Below, piece after piece: positions 15,700-22,813 of a stretch of DNA of 26,472 nt. The position numbers and the translations under genes were made by a program. Each line of letters begins with the position of its first letter. Positions within the stretch are counted from its first letter, which is position 1. A model generated the notes under the pieces. That model ran no database searches, was not told the DNA's origin, and was given only the letters and a program-made list of their open reading frames with translations. This DNA is from an uncultured Eubacteriales bacterium (GTDB lineage: Bacteria > Bacillota > Clostridia > Christensenellales > UMGS416): NCBI GenBank assembly GCA_900542005.1, contig UQLW01000038.1:1-26472 (forward strand). The letters are read 5' to 3'.

Positions 15700-17130
15700 C
15701 TAAACCAATGCGGCCGGGCTTCCCTCTTCCCCTGCCCGGTACTGCGAGGGCGTAATACCCAGCATGCGCTTAAAGAGCCGGGCGAAGTAAAAATAATCCT
15801 TATAGCCGCAGCGCTCTGCAATCTCATAAACAGAAAGGGTCGTCGCCCGCAGCAGCTCGCAGGCGTGGCGCAGGCGAAGGTTGGCTAGATAAACCGTAAA
15901 AGGCTTGCCGACCTGCTTTTTGAAGGTGCGGCACAAATAGCTTGGGTTCAGGTAATATTGATCGGCCAGCTCCCGCAGCGATATATCCTGATAATAGTTC
16001 TCATGCAGGTATTTGAGGATCTCCCGAACCACATCGTTGGATACGGCCTGTACGTCCAGATCTGAACCATAGTTGATAATGCCCAGGCACTGCTCCTGCA
16101 GCGTGGAAAGCATCTCCTTGACGTTGGAGAAAAGCTGTGTGAGCTCCTCATAATTGATCAGGTCGTATAGGTCGTCCTCCAGTCCGCGCTGGAACAGCAT
16201 GTCGGATATCTGATTATATACATAGAACGCATGTCGTATATTGTAAGTTCCCGACTCCATCATTTCCCCGATTTTATCGAAAACCTCCAGCACCTGAGCC
16301 GTCTCCCGGATCTCCAGGGCCTCGACCAGCTGATTGAGCACCTCACGAAGGGGGCCCCGGCTGGAGGACTGATAATGGAAAATGCCGCGATGGCCTGTCA
16401 TGAAGGACTGATTCGCTGCAATCTGTGCCTCCACCAGCGCGCTGTTGACCAGCGATACGTCCTGCACAACCCGGGAGATGCCGACCACCAGACCAGTCTG
16501 GCCGGAAAGCTCCGCTTCCGCCTGTTCAAGCTCTGCGTCGCTGACAAAGCAGGCCTTTCGATCCACGCCCAAGGGCATGACCACATCCCACAGCGCGCTT
16601 TTACCCGCATCCCAGCGGCCGACGCAGATCAGCACGCGCATCCCCTGCTGGGCGTCCCAGTGCAGGCCGATGTCGCTGGCCGATATCTTGCTTTCCCCCA
16701 TGTCGTCGGTCATATATTCCAGGGCTGAGAAATAGTCTACCCGGCGGTCATACCGCCGGTCCAGCCGCTCGCGCACGTTGGCAAGCACGCCCTGGATATC
16801 CGCGTCCTCCACCGGTTTGAGGCAATACCCTGCCACGCCGAAATTCAGCGCCTTTTGCGCGTAAGAGAACTCAGCATAGCCGCTGATGACCACAAACTCC
16901 AGATCCGGGAACATCTGCTTGGCCTGGCGGATCATCTCAAGGCCGCCCATCACAGGCATACGGATATCGGTCAGAACAAGATCAGGATGCAGCTGACGGA
17001 TCTTTTCCAGCGCTTCCATCCCGTTGCTGGCGGTATCCACCACTTCAAAGCCTTTGGAGGCCCAGTCAATACCCAGCCGGTAGTTCTCCAGGACCCAGCT
17101 CTCATCGTCCACAATCAATACTTTATACAA
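15700..17130 (-). CDS. YesN-type response regulator (receiver + AraC/XylS HTH)
   Basis: A 476-residue cytoplasmic regulator. The receiver domain (1-120) has Asp8/Asp9, phosphoacceptor Asp55 in VLTDIRMP, and Lys105 in GYCLKPV. A long middle region (about 130-360) follows, then a double helix-turn-helix AraC domain (about 375-467; DISLRELADQYYLNPSYLCR and YEIAERCGYKDYFYFARLFK). Partner kinases of this class are YesM-like, and one overlaps directly upstream. Translation starts at TTG (17128-17130), giving MYKVLIVDDE, the correct receiver start. An AAGGAG site lies about 10 nt upstream, inside the end of the kinase gene, so the two are probably translationally coupled. YesMN pairs usually control sugar or envelope transport genes, but none is adjacent, so the target is unknown. 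Confidence 0.95.
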   Translation of the reverse strand: MYKVLIVDDESWVLENYRLGIDWASKGFEVVDTASNGMEALEKIRQLHPDLVLTDIRMPVMGGLEMIRQAKQMFPDLEFVVISGYAEFSYAQKALNFGVAGYCLKPVEDADIQGVLANVRERLDRRYDRRVDYFSALEYMTDDMGESKISASDIGLHWDAQQGMRVLICVGRWDAGKSALWDVVMPLGVDRKACFVSDAELEQAEAELSGQTGLVVGISRVVQDVSLVNSALVEAQIAANQSFMTGHRGIFHYQSSSRGPLREVLNQLVEALEIRETAQVLEVFDKIGEMMESGTYNIRHAFYVYNQISDMLFQRGLEDDLYDLINYEELTQLFSNVKEMLSTLQEQCLGIINYGSDLDVQAVSNDVVREILKYLHENYYQDISLRELADQYYLNPSYLCRTFKKQVGKPFTVYLANLRLRHACELLRATTLSVYEIAERCGYKDYFYFARLFKRMLGITPSQYRAGEEGSPAALV

Positions 17131-18785
17131 TCCTGTGGTCTCCTTCCCGGCATCCGCAGCACCACGCGGGTTCCCTTGCCTGCCTGCGAATCGATCGACA
17201 AACCATAGCCTTCTCCATAGCGCATCCGGATACGCCCGTGAACATTGACAAGTCCGATTCCATCCGATCCCATCTCATAAAGGGAGGATACGTCGCTGAT
17301 CTTCTCCAGCTTATCCCTTACCTGCCGCAGCGTCTCCTCATCCATCCCAAGCCCGTTATCCTGTACGGTGATAAACAGGCTGTCCTCGCTCCGGCAGGCC
17401 GATATAGAAAGATGTCCGCCCTTTTCCATCATCTCCAGCCCATGGGTGATCGCATTCTCGCACAGCGGCTGAAGCACCATCTTCAGTACATCCTCATCCA
17501 TCAGCTCCTCCGGCAGGTCATAGTGCACCTGAAACCGGTCGCCAAAACGGGCCAGCTGGATCGTCAGATAGTTTTTTAGCATATCCGCCTCCTGCCGCAG
17601 CGTCACAACCTCCGGCGCCTTGAGCGAATAACGGAAGATCGTACCCAGCGCCCGCGTCATCTCTACGATGGTTTTCGCGCCCACGCTATAGGCCATACCC
17701 TTGATCACTTCCAGCGTATTGTATAAAAAGTGGGGATTGATCTGGCTGACAAGCATGGCCATATCCGTCTGCTTGCGGATCAGCTCCGCCTGGTACAGGC
17801 GCACGTTTGCCTCCACCAGCTTTACGTTGAGCCGCTCGTTTTCATCCATCATTTTGTTGAAGCTGCGGGAGAGCTCCATCATCTCCCGATTGCCCCGAAG
17901 CGTCATGGAAAGCCGCGCGTCCGGGCGCTTGCGCAGGATGGACAGCGTATCCATCATATCGCCGATCGGCTTGGAAACAGACAAATGCAACAGATAAAAG
18001 CACGCGGCCGCAACCCCGACCATGAGCAGCGTCGCAAAAATGTTGATGGGAATAATTCGCCCTACCCGCTGCTCCAGCTCTGCTGCACCTGAAACCAGCG
18101 TGACCACCCGGTATTGGCCTTGAGGTGCCTCCGAGACGCGCTGCAAATAGCTCCGGCCATGGCTATCGGTAAAAATCTCGCCTTCCGAAGGGCTAAAATG
18201 TGTCCCGATCTTGGCGGTATCGTTGCAGGCTACCACTTGGTTTTTCCCATCCAGCAGCATGGTCCGCGCGTTCGACCGCTGGGGAAGCAGCTTGCTGAGC
18301 GCCTGGGCGCTCACATAGACCTGCACCCGGCTGCTGCCGCCCTTTACCCAATACGAATATAGGATACCATAAACAGTGCTTCCGGACAATTCCGGCAAAT
18401 GGATCAAATCGCTGAATCCGTTTTCATCCACAGCCCGGGTTTCGGCATGCGCGCTTTCGGTTTCAATGGAGAATATCGCAGGGCACAGCCCGATCAAAAG
18501 CTCCTTAAGCCGCTGGCGCGCTTCCATGGCGGCCTCATCCTGGCTTTCCGACAGCATCGCAGGCTCCGCCGCCGCTCCGGCAGCCGCCAGCTCCACCCGC
18601 GCCAGGTTTTCCGACAGCACATCCGCGGCCTCCTGGTGGATCAGCTCCGCGCTCTCCCTCCAGGCGGCCTGACTTTGCCCGATTACCAGCGCCGCATTGA
18701 TCACCACAATCGCCACCAGCAGCGCCGACAGCACCACCGCAATAAGCCCGATCTGCCGCCCAATGGACAGCTTCGACCACTTCAT
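17115..18785 (-). CDS. YesM-type sensor histidine kinase
   Basis: A 556-residue membrane sensor. It has transmembrane helix 1 (about 11-36), an extracytoplasmic domain (40-243) of Cache-like size, helix 2 (about 244-268), a HAMP-like linker, and a His_kinase domain with VSQINPHFLYNTLEVIKGMAY. His352 is the expected phosphorylation site. The ATP-binding region shows QPLCENAITHGL (439-450), QDNGLGMDEE (475-484) and GIGLVNVHGRIRMRYG (509-524). It should sense an extracellular signal and phosphorylate the overlapping AraC-type regulator. The ATG at 18783-18785 has AAGGAGG about 10 nt upstream. Its promoter contains a perfect 14-bp palindrome, suggesting control by a dimeric repressor or by the system itself. 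The ligand is not predictable from the sensor domain by eye. Confidence 0.95.
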   Translation of the reverse strand: MKWSKLSIGRQIGLIAVVLSALLVAIVVINAALVIGQSQAAWRESAELIHQEAADVLSENLARVELAAAGAAAEPAMLSESQDEAAMEARQRLKELLIGLCPAIFSIETESAHAETRAVDENGFSDLIHLPELSGSTVYGILYSYWVKGGSSRVQVYVSAQALSKLLPQRSNARTMLLDGKNQVVACNDTAKIGTHFSPSEGEIFTDSHGRSYLQRVSEAPQGQYRVVTLVSGAAELEQRVGRIIPINIFATLLMVGVAAACFYLLHLSVSKPIGDMMDTLSILRKRPDARLSMTLRGNREMMELSRSFNKMMDENERLNVKLVEANVRLYQAELIRKQTDMAMLVSQINPHFLYNTLEVIKGMAYSVGAKTIVEMTRALGTIFRYSLKAPEVVTLRQEADMLKNYLTIQLARFGDRFQVHYDLPEELMDEDVLKMVLQPLCENAITHGLEMMEKGGHLSISACRSEDSLFITVQDNGLGMDEETLRQVRDKLEKISDVSSLYEMGSDGIGLVNVHGRIRMRYGEGYGLSIDSQAGKGTRVVLRMPGRRPQDCIKY

Positions 18786-18824
18786 ATGCGCCGTCCTCCT
18801 TCTGGGGTTGCCGCTTATTTTCGT

Positions 18825-18854
18825 ATTGTAGCATAGCTATGCTGGAATTTTCAA
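18825..18854 (-). promoter_or_regulatory. promoter of the two-component operon with overlapping palindromic operator
   Basis: On the minus strand TTGAAA (18849-18854) and TACAAT (18825-18830) are 18 bp apart, with TGC just before the -10 box. A perfect 14-bp inverted repeat, AGCATAGCTATGCT (18830-18843), starts in the last base of the -10 box and fills most of the spacer. A protein bound there would block RNA polymerase. The promoter begins 17 nt after the rnr stop. Confidence 0.72.
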
Positions 18855-18871
18855 ACCCCTGGCGAAAATTT

Positions 18872-21034
18872 CTATCGCCCGGCGGCCGTCCGGGCACCTT
18901 TTTCCATGGCAAAGTCGATCTGCCGGGAAACCACGTCCGCCTTGGCCACGATTACCTTTACCGTATCCCCCAGGTGATACTGCTTGCCCGTACGGCGCCC
19001 GATCAGGGCGTAGGCCTTCTCGTTGAAGTCATAATAATCGTCCTCCATCGTAGCCAGCCGCACCAGGCCCTCCACCGTATTGGGCAGCTCCACGAAAATG
19101 CCGAACTCCGTCACGCCGGAAATCACGCCCTCGAAATGCTCGCCTACATGGGCGGACATATATTCCGCCATCTTCAAATCGTCCACCTCACGCTCGGCTT
19201 TGACGGCTGCCGCCTCCTTTTCCGAGGATTCCAGCGCAATAGCCGGCATGCTGGCGGCGGCCTCCTCCACCCAGCGCCCGTCGGCCATCCCCCGCAGGAC
19301 AGCCTTGACGGAGCGATGCACCGTCAGATCAGGATACCGGCGGATAGGCGAGGTAAAATGGCAGTAATCGGTGGCAGCCAGGCCAAAATGGCCCAGGTTC
19401 TGGGGGGCATACCGCGCCTTCTGCAGGGAGCGCAGCATCACACGGTTGACCACGGCCGCGCAGCTTTGCCCTTCCATCCGCTCCAATAGCTGCTGCAGGT
19501 TTTTGGGCGTTACCCCTTTGTTCAAGCCCTTGATGCGGTAGCCAAAGGGCTGCACAAAGGCGTCCAGATCCTGCATCTTTTCCGGGTCCGGCTGCTCGTG
19601 CACCCGGTATACGGCGGGGATACCCATGCCGTCCAGCCATCCGGCCACCGTCTCGTTGGCCACCAGCATGAATTCTTCAATCATCCGGTTGGAGACGCCG
19701 CGCTCGTGGATGACGACGTCCACGGCATGTCCTTGCTCATCCAGCACGATCTGCGGCTCTGGAATATCGAGCTCCAGGGCGCCGCGGCGCTTCCTGCGCC
19801 CCTGCAGCCATTGGGCGGCCTGCTCCATCTGGCGGAACATGGGAACCAGCGGCGCATACTTTTCACATAGGCCGGCGTCGTTCTCCTCCAGGATCCGGTT
19901 TACGTCATGGTAGGTCATGCGCTGGGTCGAGCGGATCACCGACTCCTCCACCTTAAAGTCCACCACATCGCCCTGGTCGTTGAGGTCCATCACGCAGGTC
20001 AGCGCCAGCCGGTCCACCTGCGGGTTCAGCGAGCAAATGCCGTTGGACAGCGCTTCCGGCAGCATGGGAATCACCCGGTCCAAGAGATAGACCGACGTGC
20101 CCCGCTCAAAGGCCTCCCGGTCCAGGGCGCTTCCCCGGCGCACATATTCCGATACGTCGGCAATGTGCACACCCAGCCGCAGCAGGCCGTTATCCAGCGC
20201 CTGCAGCGAAACCGCATCGTCAAAATCCTTGGAATCATCCCCGTCGATCGTCACCGTGGGGATCCCCCGCCAGTCGGTCCGTCCCTGAAGCTGCTCCGCC
20301 AGGACCTGCTGCGCAAGCCGGTCCGCCTCCTCCAGCACCTGCGGGGGGAACACGTCGCGGATCTCCATGGCCCGGACAATGGCCGTGATATCCACGCCCT
20401 TGTCCCCGGCCTCGCCCAGCACCTCGGTAATGCGTCCGGCGCAGTCATCCCGCTTGCCGTCCGGATAGCGGGTGATCTCTGCCACCACCTTCATGCCGTC
20501 CTTGGCGCCTCCAGCCTCCCGCGCGGGAATAAAGACCACCGCGCCCAACCGGGTATCGTCGCTGATCACGCAGCCTGAGCCGCGGAAATCAGCCTTATAG
20601 GTGCCCACCACATGGGTACGCGCCCGGGTCAGGACCTTGACCACCTTGCATTCCTTGCGCATCCCTTCGCGCGCCCGCCCCTGGGGCTGGGCCAGCACAA
20701 TATCGCCATGCATCGCCGCGCCCAGGTTGGTGGGCGAAATGAAGAAATCCTCATCATCATCCGGCTGCACCAGGAAGGCGAATCCCCTGGCGTTGCGCTG
20801 CACGCGTCCGCCTACATAGCCGAACTGGCTGGGCAGGCCGATGCCCTCCTTGCTGGACAGGGCCAGCCTTCCCTCGCTCAGCCAGGCCTGAATGAGATCG
20901 TAATATTCGCCGCGATGCTCCGGGTTCACCGCATCGCAGAGCTCCTTTTCCTTGGGCGGCGCGCCCTTCCAGCGCGTCAGGATATCCCGGGTATTCTCCC
21001 ACAGGGCCAATTCCTTTTCATTGGGTATTCTCAT
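18872..21034 (-). CDS. rnr: ribonuclease R
   Basis: A 720-residue RNase II-superfamily exoribonuclease that degrades structured RNA 3' to 5' and works in tmRNA quality control. Domain order: a helical N-terminal part (1-60), cold-shock-type RNA-binding domains (about 70-240), the RNB catalytic domain (about 250-580), and a C-terminal S1 domain (about 628-712; HFEGVISGVTEFGIFVELPN). The catalytic acidic cluster TIDGDDSKDFDDAVS (262-276) is complete, and HFTSPIRRYPDLTVHR is typical of the family. The ATG has an AAGGAG site 7 nt upstream. It lies downstream of secG and a NUDIX gene, the usual Firmicutes secG-rnr context, but smpB, a common next gene, is absent here. A loose GC hairpin with a short U run in the gap before it (21053-21103) may reduce read-through. 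Confidence 0.98.
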   Translation of the reverse strand: MRIPNEKELALWENTRDILTRWKGAPPKEKELCDAVNPEHRGEYYDLIQAWLSEGRLALSSKEGIGLPSQFGYVGGRVQRNARGFAFLVQPDDDEDFFISPTNLGAAMHGDIVLAQPQGRAREGMRKECKVVKVLTRARTHVVGTYKADFRGSGCVISDDTRLGAVVFIPAREAGGAKDGMKVVAEITRYPDGKRDDCAGRITEVLGEAGDKGVDITAIVRAMEIRDVFPPQVLEEADRLAQQVLAEQLQGRTDWRGIPTVTIDGDDSKDFDDAVSLQALDNGLLRLGVHIADVSEYVRRGSALDREAFERGTSVYLLDRVIPMLPEALSNGICSLNPQVDRLALTCVMDLNDQGDVVDFKVEESVIRSTQRMTYHDVNRILEENDAGLCEKYAPLVPMFRQMEQAAQWLQGRRKRRGALELDIPEPQIVLDEQGHAVDVVIHERGVSNRMIEEFMLVANETVAGWLDGMGIPAVYRVHEQPDPEKMQDLDAFVQPFGYRIKGLNKGVTPKNLQQLLERMEGQSCAAVVNRVMLRSLQKARYAPQNLGHFGLAATDYCHFTSPIRRYPDLTVHRSVKAVLRGMADGRWVEEAAASMPAIALESSEKEAAAVKAEREVDDLKMAEYMSAHVGEHFEGVISGVTEFGIFVELPNTVEGLVRLATMEDDYYDFNEKAYALIGRRTGKQYHLGDTVKVIVAKADVVSRQIDFAMEKGARTAAGR

Positions 21035-21110
21035 ATGCTTCTCCTTATCTTTGTGGTAAAAAGGTAGGAGGGACGCGTCCGGCTGGCGCCGGCTCCGCCT
21101 CCCCCCGCAA

Positions 21111-21647
21111 TTACTTATTCAGTTTCGCCGCGGCAGCCAGCACGCCGGCCACGGTTTTCCCATCGCAGTATCGTCCGGCCAGGATATCCTGCACCGCCTG
21201 GCGGAAGTCCACCCGCTCCACCTGCAGGAATTCGCCCGCATCGGGCGTGGCCTCCTCAAAGCGCAAATCCGTCGCCAGGAAGTGATGCACCGTTTCTGTA
21301 ACAAAGCCGGGCGTCATCTTCAGGCCGAAGAGGTATTCCAGCCTGCCCGGTATGCAGCCGGTTTCCTCCTTCAGCTCCCGCCGGGCGCCGTCCTCCGGCG
21401 ATTCATCCTTCTCCAGCTTGCCGGCCGGAATCTCCGCCATCACGCATCCGGCCGCAATGCGGTATTGCCGGACCAGCAAAAGCCTGTCCTCTTGATCCAC
21501 GGCCACAACGCAGACGGCATCGGCGTTCTCCACCACATCCCGGGTGGAATGGGAGCCGTCGGGAAGCTCAACCTCCAGATGGTCCAGGGCAAAAATTTTC
21601 CCCTCATAACACCGTTCCCGTTTTATGACTTTTTCATACAGCTCCAT
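21111..21647 (-). CDS. NUDIX hydrolase, ADP-ribose pyrophosphatase type
   Basis: A 178-residue cytosolic enzyme likely to cleave ADP-ribose or related nucleoside diphosphate sugars into AMP and a sugar phosphate. The NUDIX box is exact: it begins at Gly76, has the Glu at 82, and ends with RELKEETGC (90-98), satisfying GX5EX7REUXEEXGU. The upstream segment QYRIAAGCVMAEIPAGKLE and the downstream LKMTPGFVTETVHHFLA are typical of the NudF/YqkG-type ADP-ribose pyrophosphatases rather than mutT. The ATG has an AGGAG site at a good distance. It is cut off from secG by a terminator and has no obvious promoter of its own in the 75-nt gap, so it may depend on read-through. It precedes rnr by 76 nt. Confidence 0.92.
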   Translation of the reverse strand: MELYEKVIKRERCYEGKIFALDHLEVELPDGSHSTRDVVENADAVCVVAVDQEDRLLLVRQYRIAAGCVMAEIPAGKLEKDESPEDGARRELKEETGCIPGRLEYLFGLKMTPGFVTETVHHFLATDLRFEEATPDAGEFLQVERVDFRQAVQDILAGRYCDGKTVAGVLAAAAKLNK

Positions 21648-21677
21648 TGCCGCTCCTTTCCCAGGCCCATCCGACAG

Positions 21678-21710
21678 AAAAAAGAGCCCCGTGTATGCGT
21701 AACACAGGGC
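21678..21710 (-). terminator. intrinsic terminator after secG
   Basis: The arms at 21686-21694 and 21702-21710 form a 9-bp stem (one G-U pair) around a 7-nt loop. On the minus strand this is followed by UC and then six U (A run 21678-21683). It lies 12 nt after the secG stop and before the NUDIX gene. Confidence 0.85.
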
Positions 21711-21722
21711 GCCTGCAATTGA

Positions 21723-21968
21723 CTAGAACTTATCCAGGAATACGCACACCAGGCACAGCACGCCGATCACCGCGGCCAGCACCTTGGTATAGAAGGCATA
21801 GCGCAGCTCAGGCCGGCTTTTGCGTACCGCTCCGCGCATGGCGTCATCGTTCACGCCGGTGATCGCGGCGGACATCGCGTCCTTGGAGGGCTGCAGCAGC
21901 ACAAATACGATCATGGCGACGCTCGCCAGCGCAATGATGATATTCAAAATGATCTTGGCAACTTCCAT
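21723..21968 (-). CDS. secG: SecG-like preprotein translocase subunit
   Basis: An 81-residue protein with two predicted transmembrane helices (about 4-25 and 58-78) joined by a polar loop. This is the shape of SecG, the small accessory subunit of the SecYEG export channel. The first helix ends in the characteristic VLLQPSKD, followed by a Gly/Ala-containing loop (MSAAITGVNDDAM), as SecG proteins have around their LLQ motif. Sequence identity to SecG is not strong by eye, but the position two genes upstream of rnr is the standard Firmicutes secG context. It has a good ribosome binding site (AGGGAGG) and its own promoter. A terminator follows. Confidence 0.82.
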   Translation of the reverse strand: MEVAKIILNIIIALASVAMIVFVLLQPSKDAMSAAITGVNDDAMRGAVRKSRPELRYAFYTKVLAAVIGVLCLVCVFLDKF

Positions 21969-21999
21969 CGAGTCAATCCTCCCTGTCTACATCTTAGCG

Positions 22000-22029
22000 A
22001 TTATACCATGTCCCCAGGACGCTTGGCAA
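22000..22029 (-). promoter_or_regulatory. sigma-A promoter of secG
   Basis: On the minus strand TTGCCA (22024-22029) and TATAAT (22000-22005) are 18 bp apart, and TGG precedes the -10 box (extended type). The predicted start is about 25 nt upstream of the secG ATG. Confidence 0.75.
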
Positions 22030-22039
22030 GTGTTTTCGC

Positions 22040-22648
22040 CTAAAATACCGCAATAAGGATGATAATCAGCGCAACAGCCGCCAGGACGATCCCGGCCAGG
22101 CGGGCAATCTGCACCATGGGCTTGCGCTTTTCCTGCGGCAGCCAGCCGCGCTTGCCCAGCCAGCCGGCCAGCGGCGCGGTAGCAAAAATCGCGGCGGCAG
22201 CCAAGGCCGCCAGGACGATAACCGCAATCACCGTCGCGGTATTCCGTTGGCGCAGTATCGAAGATTCCGCCTGATAAACGAGCAGCGCCGCCTCCATCTT
22301 GGGGTAGTCGCTCTGCTTGACCTCGGTATTGACGGCGACCGTTACCTCCTGAAGCGCGCCGGAGGCATCCAGGCTGCCGGAAAGCACCCGACCGTCGTCA
22401 AAGGTAAAGATCCCTCCGCGTCCCTTAATTTGGGCAAAGGGCCTCCCGTCCAGCTCTATGGGCGCATCCTGCCTCCAGGTCAGCTCGCCCACAGCCGAGG
22501 TGTATTGATGGCTGCCGTCCTTCTGCGCGCCGGCATAGGACAGGTTCACCCGGTTGCCCATCAGCGTGTTCTGCCGCGCGGCGCTGCATCCGCCGGCCAG
22601 AGCCGCGATCATGACCAAAGCCACCCAGAGGGCCGCTCCTCTTTTCAT
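22040..22648 (-). CDS. unrecognised lipoprotein with two C-terminal transmembrane helices
   Basis: A 202-residue protein of no family I recognise. It begins MKRGAALWVALVMIAALAGGC, a lipoprotein signal whose lipobox ends at Cys21. The middle (25-135) is a small beta-rich domain without Cys, containing IELDGRPFAQIKGRGGIFTFDDGRV. Two strongly hydrophobic helices follow (about 137-160 and 181-202), with a positively charged KRGWLPQEKRK stretch between. A lipidated N-terminus combined with C-terminal membrane helices is uncommon. The ATG at 22646-22648 is chosen over the much longer upstream reading frame. It gives a proper signal peptide and has a GGGAG site and a consensus promoter upstream, and the longer frame is the antisense shadow of the helicase gene. 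It lies upstream of secG and divergent from the helicase. Function is unknown. Confidence 0.78.
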   Translation of the reverse strand: MKRGAALWVALVMIAALAGGCSAARQNTLMGNRVNLSYAGAQKDGSHQYTSAVGELTWRQDAPIELDGRPFAQIKGRGGIFTFDDGRVLSGSLDASGALQEVTVAVNTEVKQSDYPKMEAALLVYQAESSILRQRNTATVIAVIVLAALAAAAIFATAPLAGWLGKRGWLPQEKRKPMVQIARLAGIVLAAVALIIILIAVF

Positions 22649-22682
22649 CCTGTATTCTCCCCCATCCGTAAAATCCATGGAT

Positions 22683-22711
22683 ATTTTATCACAGTTTTTC
22701 CATGATCTCAA
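22683..22711 (-). promoter_or_regulatory. sigma-A promoter of the lipoprotein gene
   Basis: On the minus strand TTGAGA (22706-22711) and TAAAAT (22683-22688) are separated by exactly 17 bp, and TGA precedes the -10 box. It fires toward the ATG at 22648, with a leader of about 28 nt. Confidence 0.75.
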
Positions 22712-22777
22712 TGGGTTTTGCGCCGCCCTCCCCCGGCTTTCGCCCTGCCCCTCCGGCGCGGTATTATAAACATATGT

Positions 22778-22806
22778 TTGCATTTGCAGCAGGCCGGGCT
22801 TATAAT
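22778..22806 (+). promoter_or_regulatory. helicase promoter placing the start at or next to the ATG
   Basis: A perfect TATAAT (22801-22806) lies 7 bp before the helicase ATG at 22814. A weak -35 (TTGCAT, 22778-22783) sits 17 bp upstream of it. Normal spacing would start the transcript at the ATG itself. There is no good Shine-Dalgarno sequence before the ATG, in agreement with a leaderless mRNA. Confidence 0.5.
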
Positions 22807-22813
22807 AGGGTCT

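Noticed and set aside
22718..22813. An upstream TTG start for the helicase adding 32 residues.
   Set aside because: The added peptide is Arg/Pro-rich, overlaps the opposite promoter region and contains the helicase -10 box; no ribosome binding site precedes the TTG.
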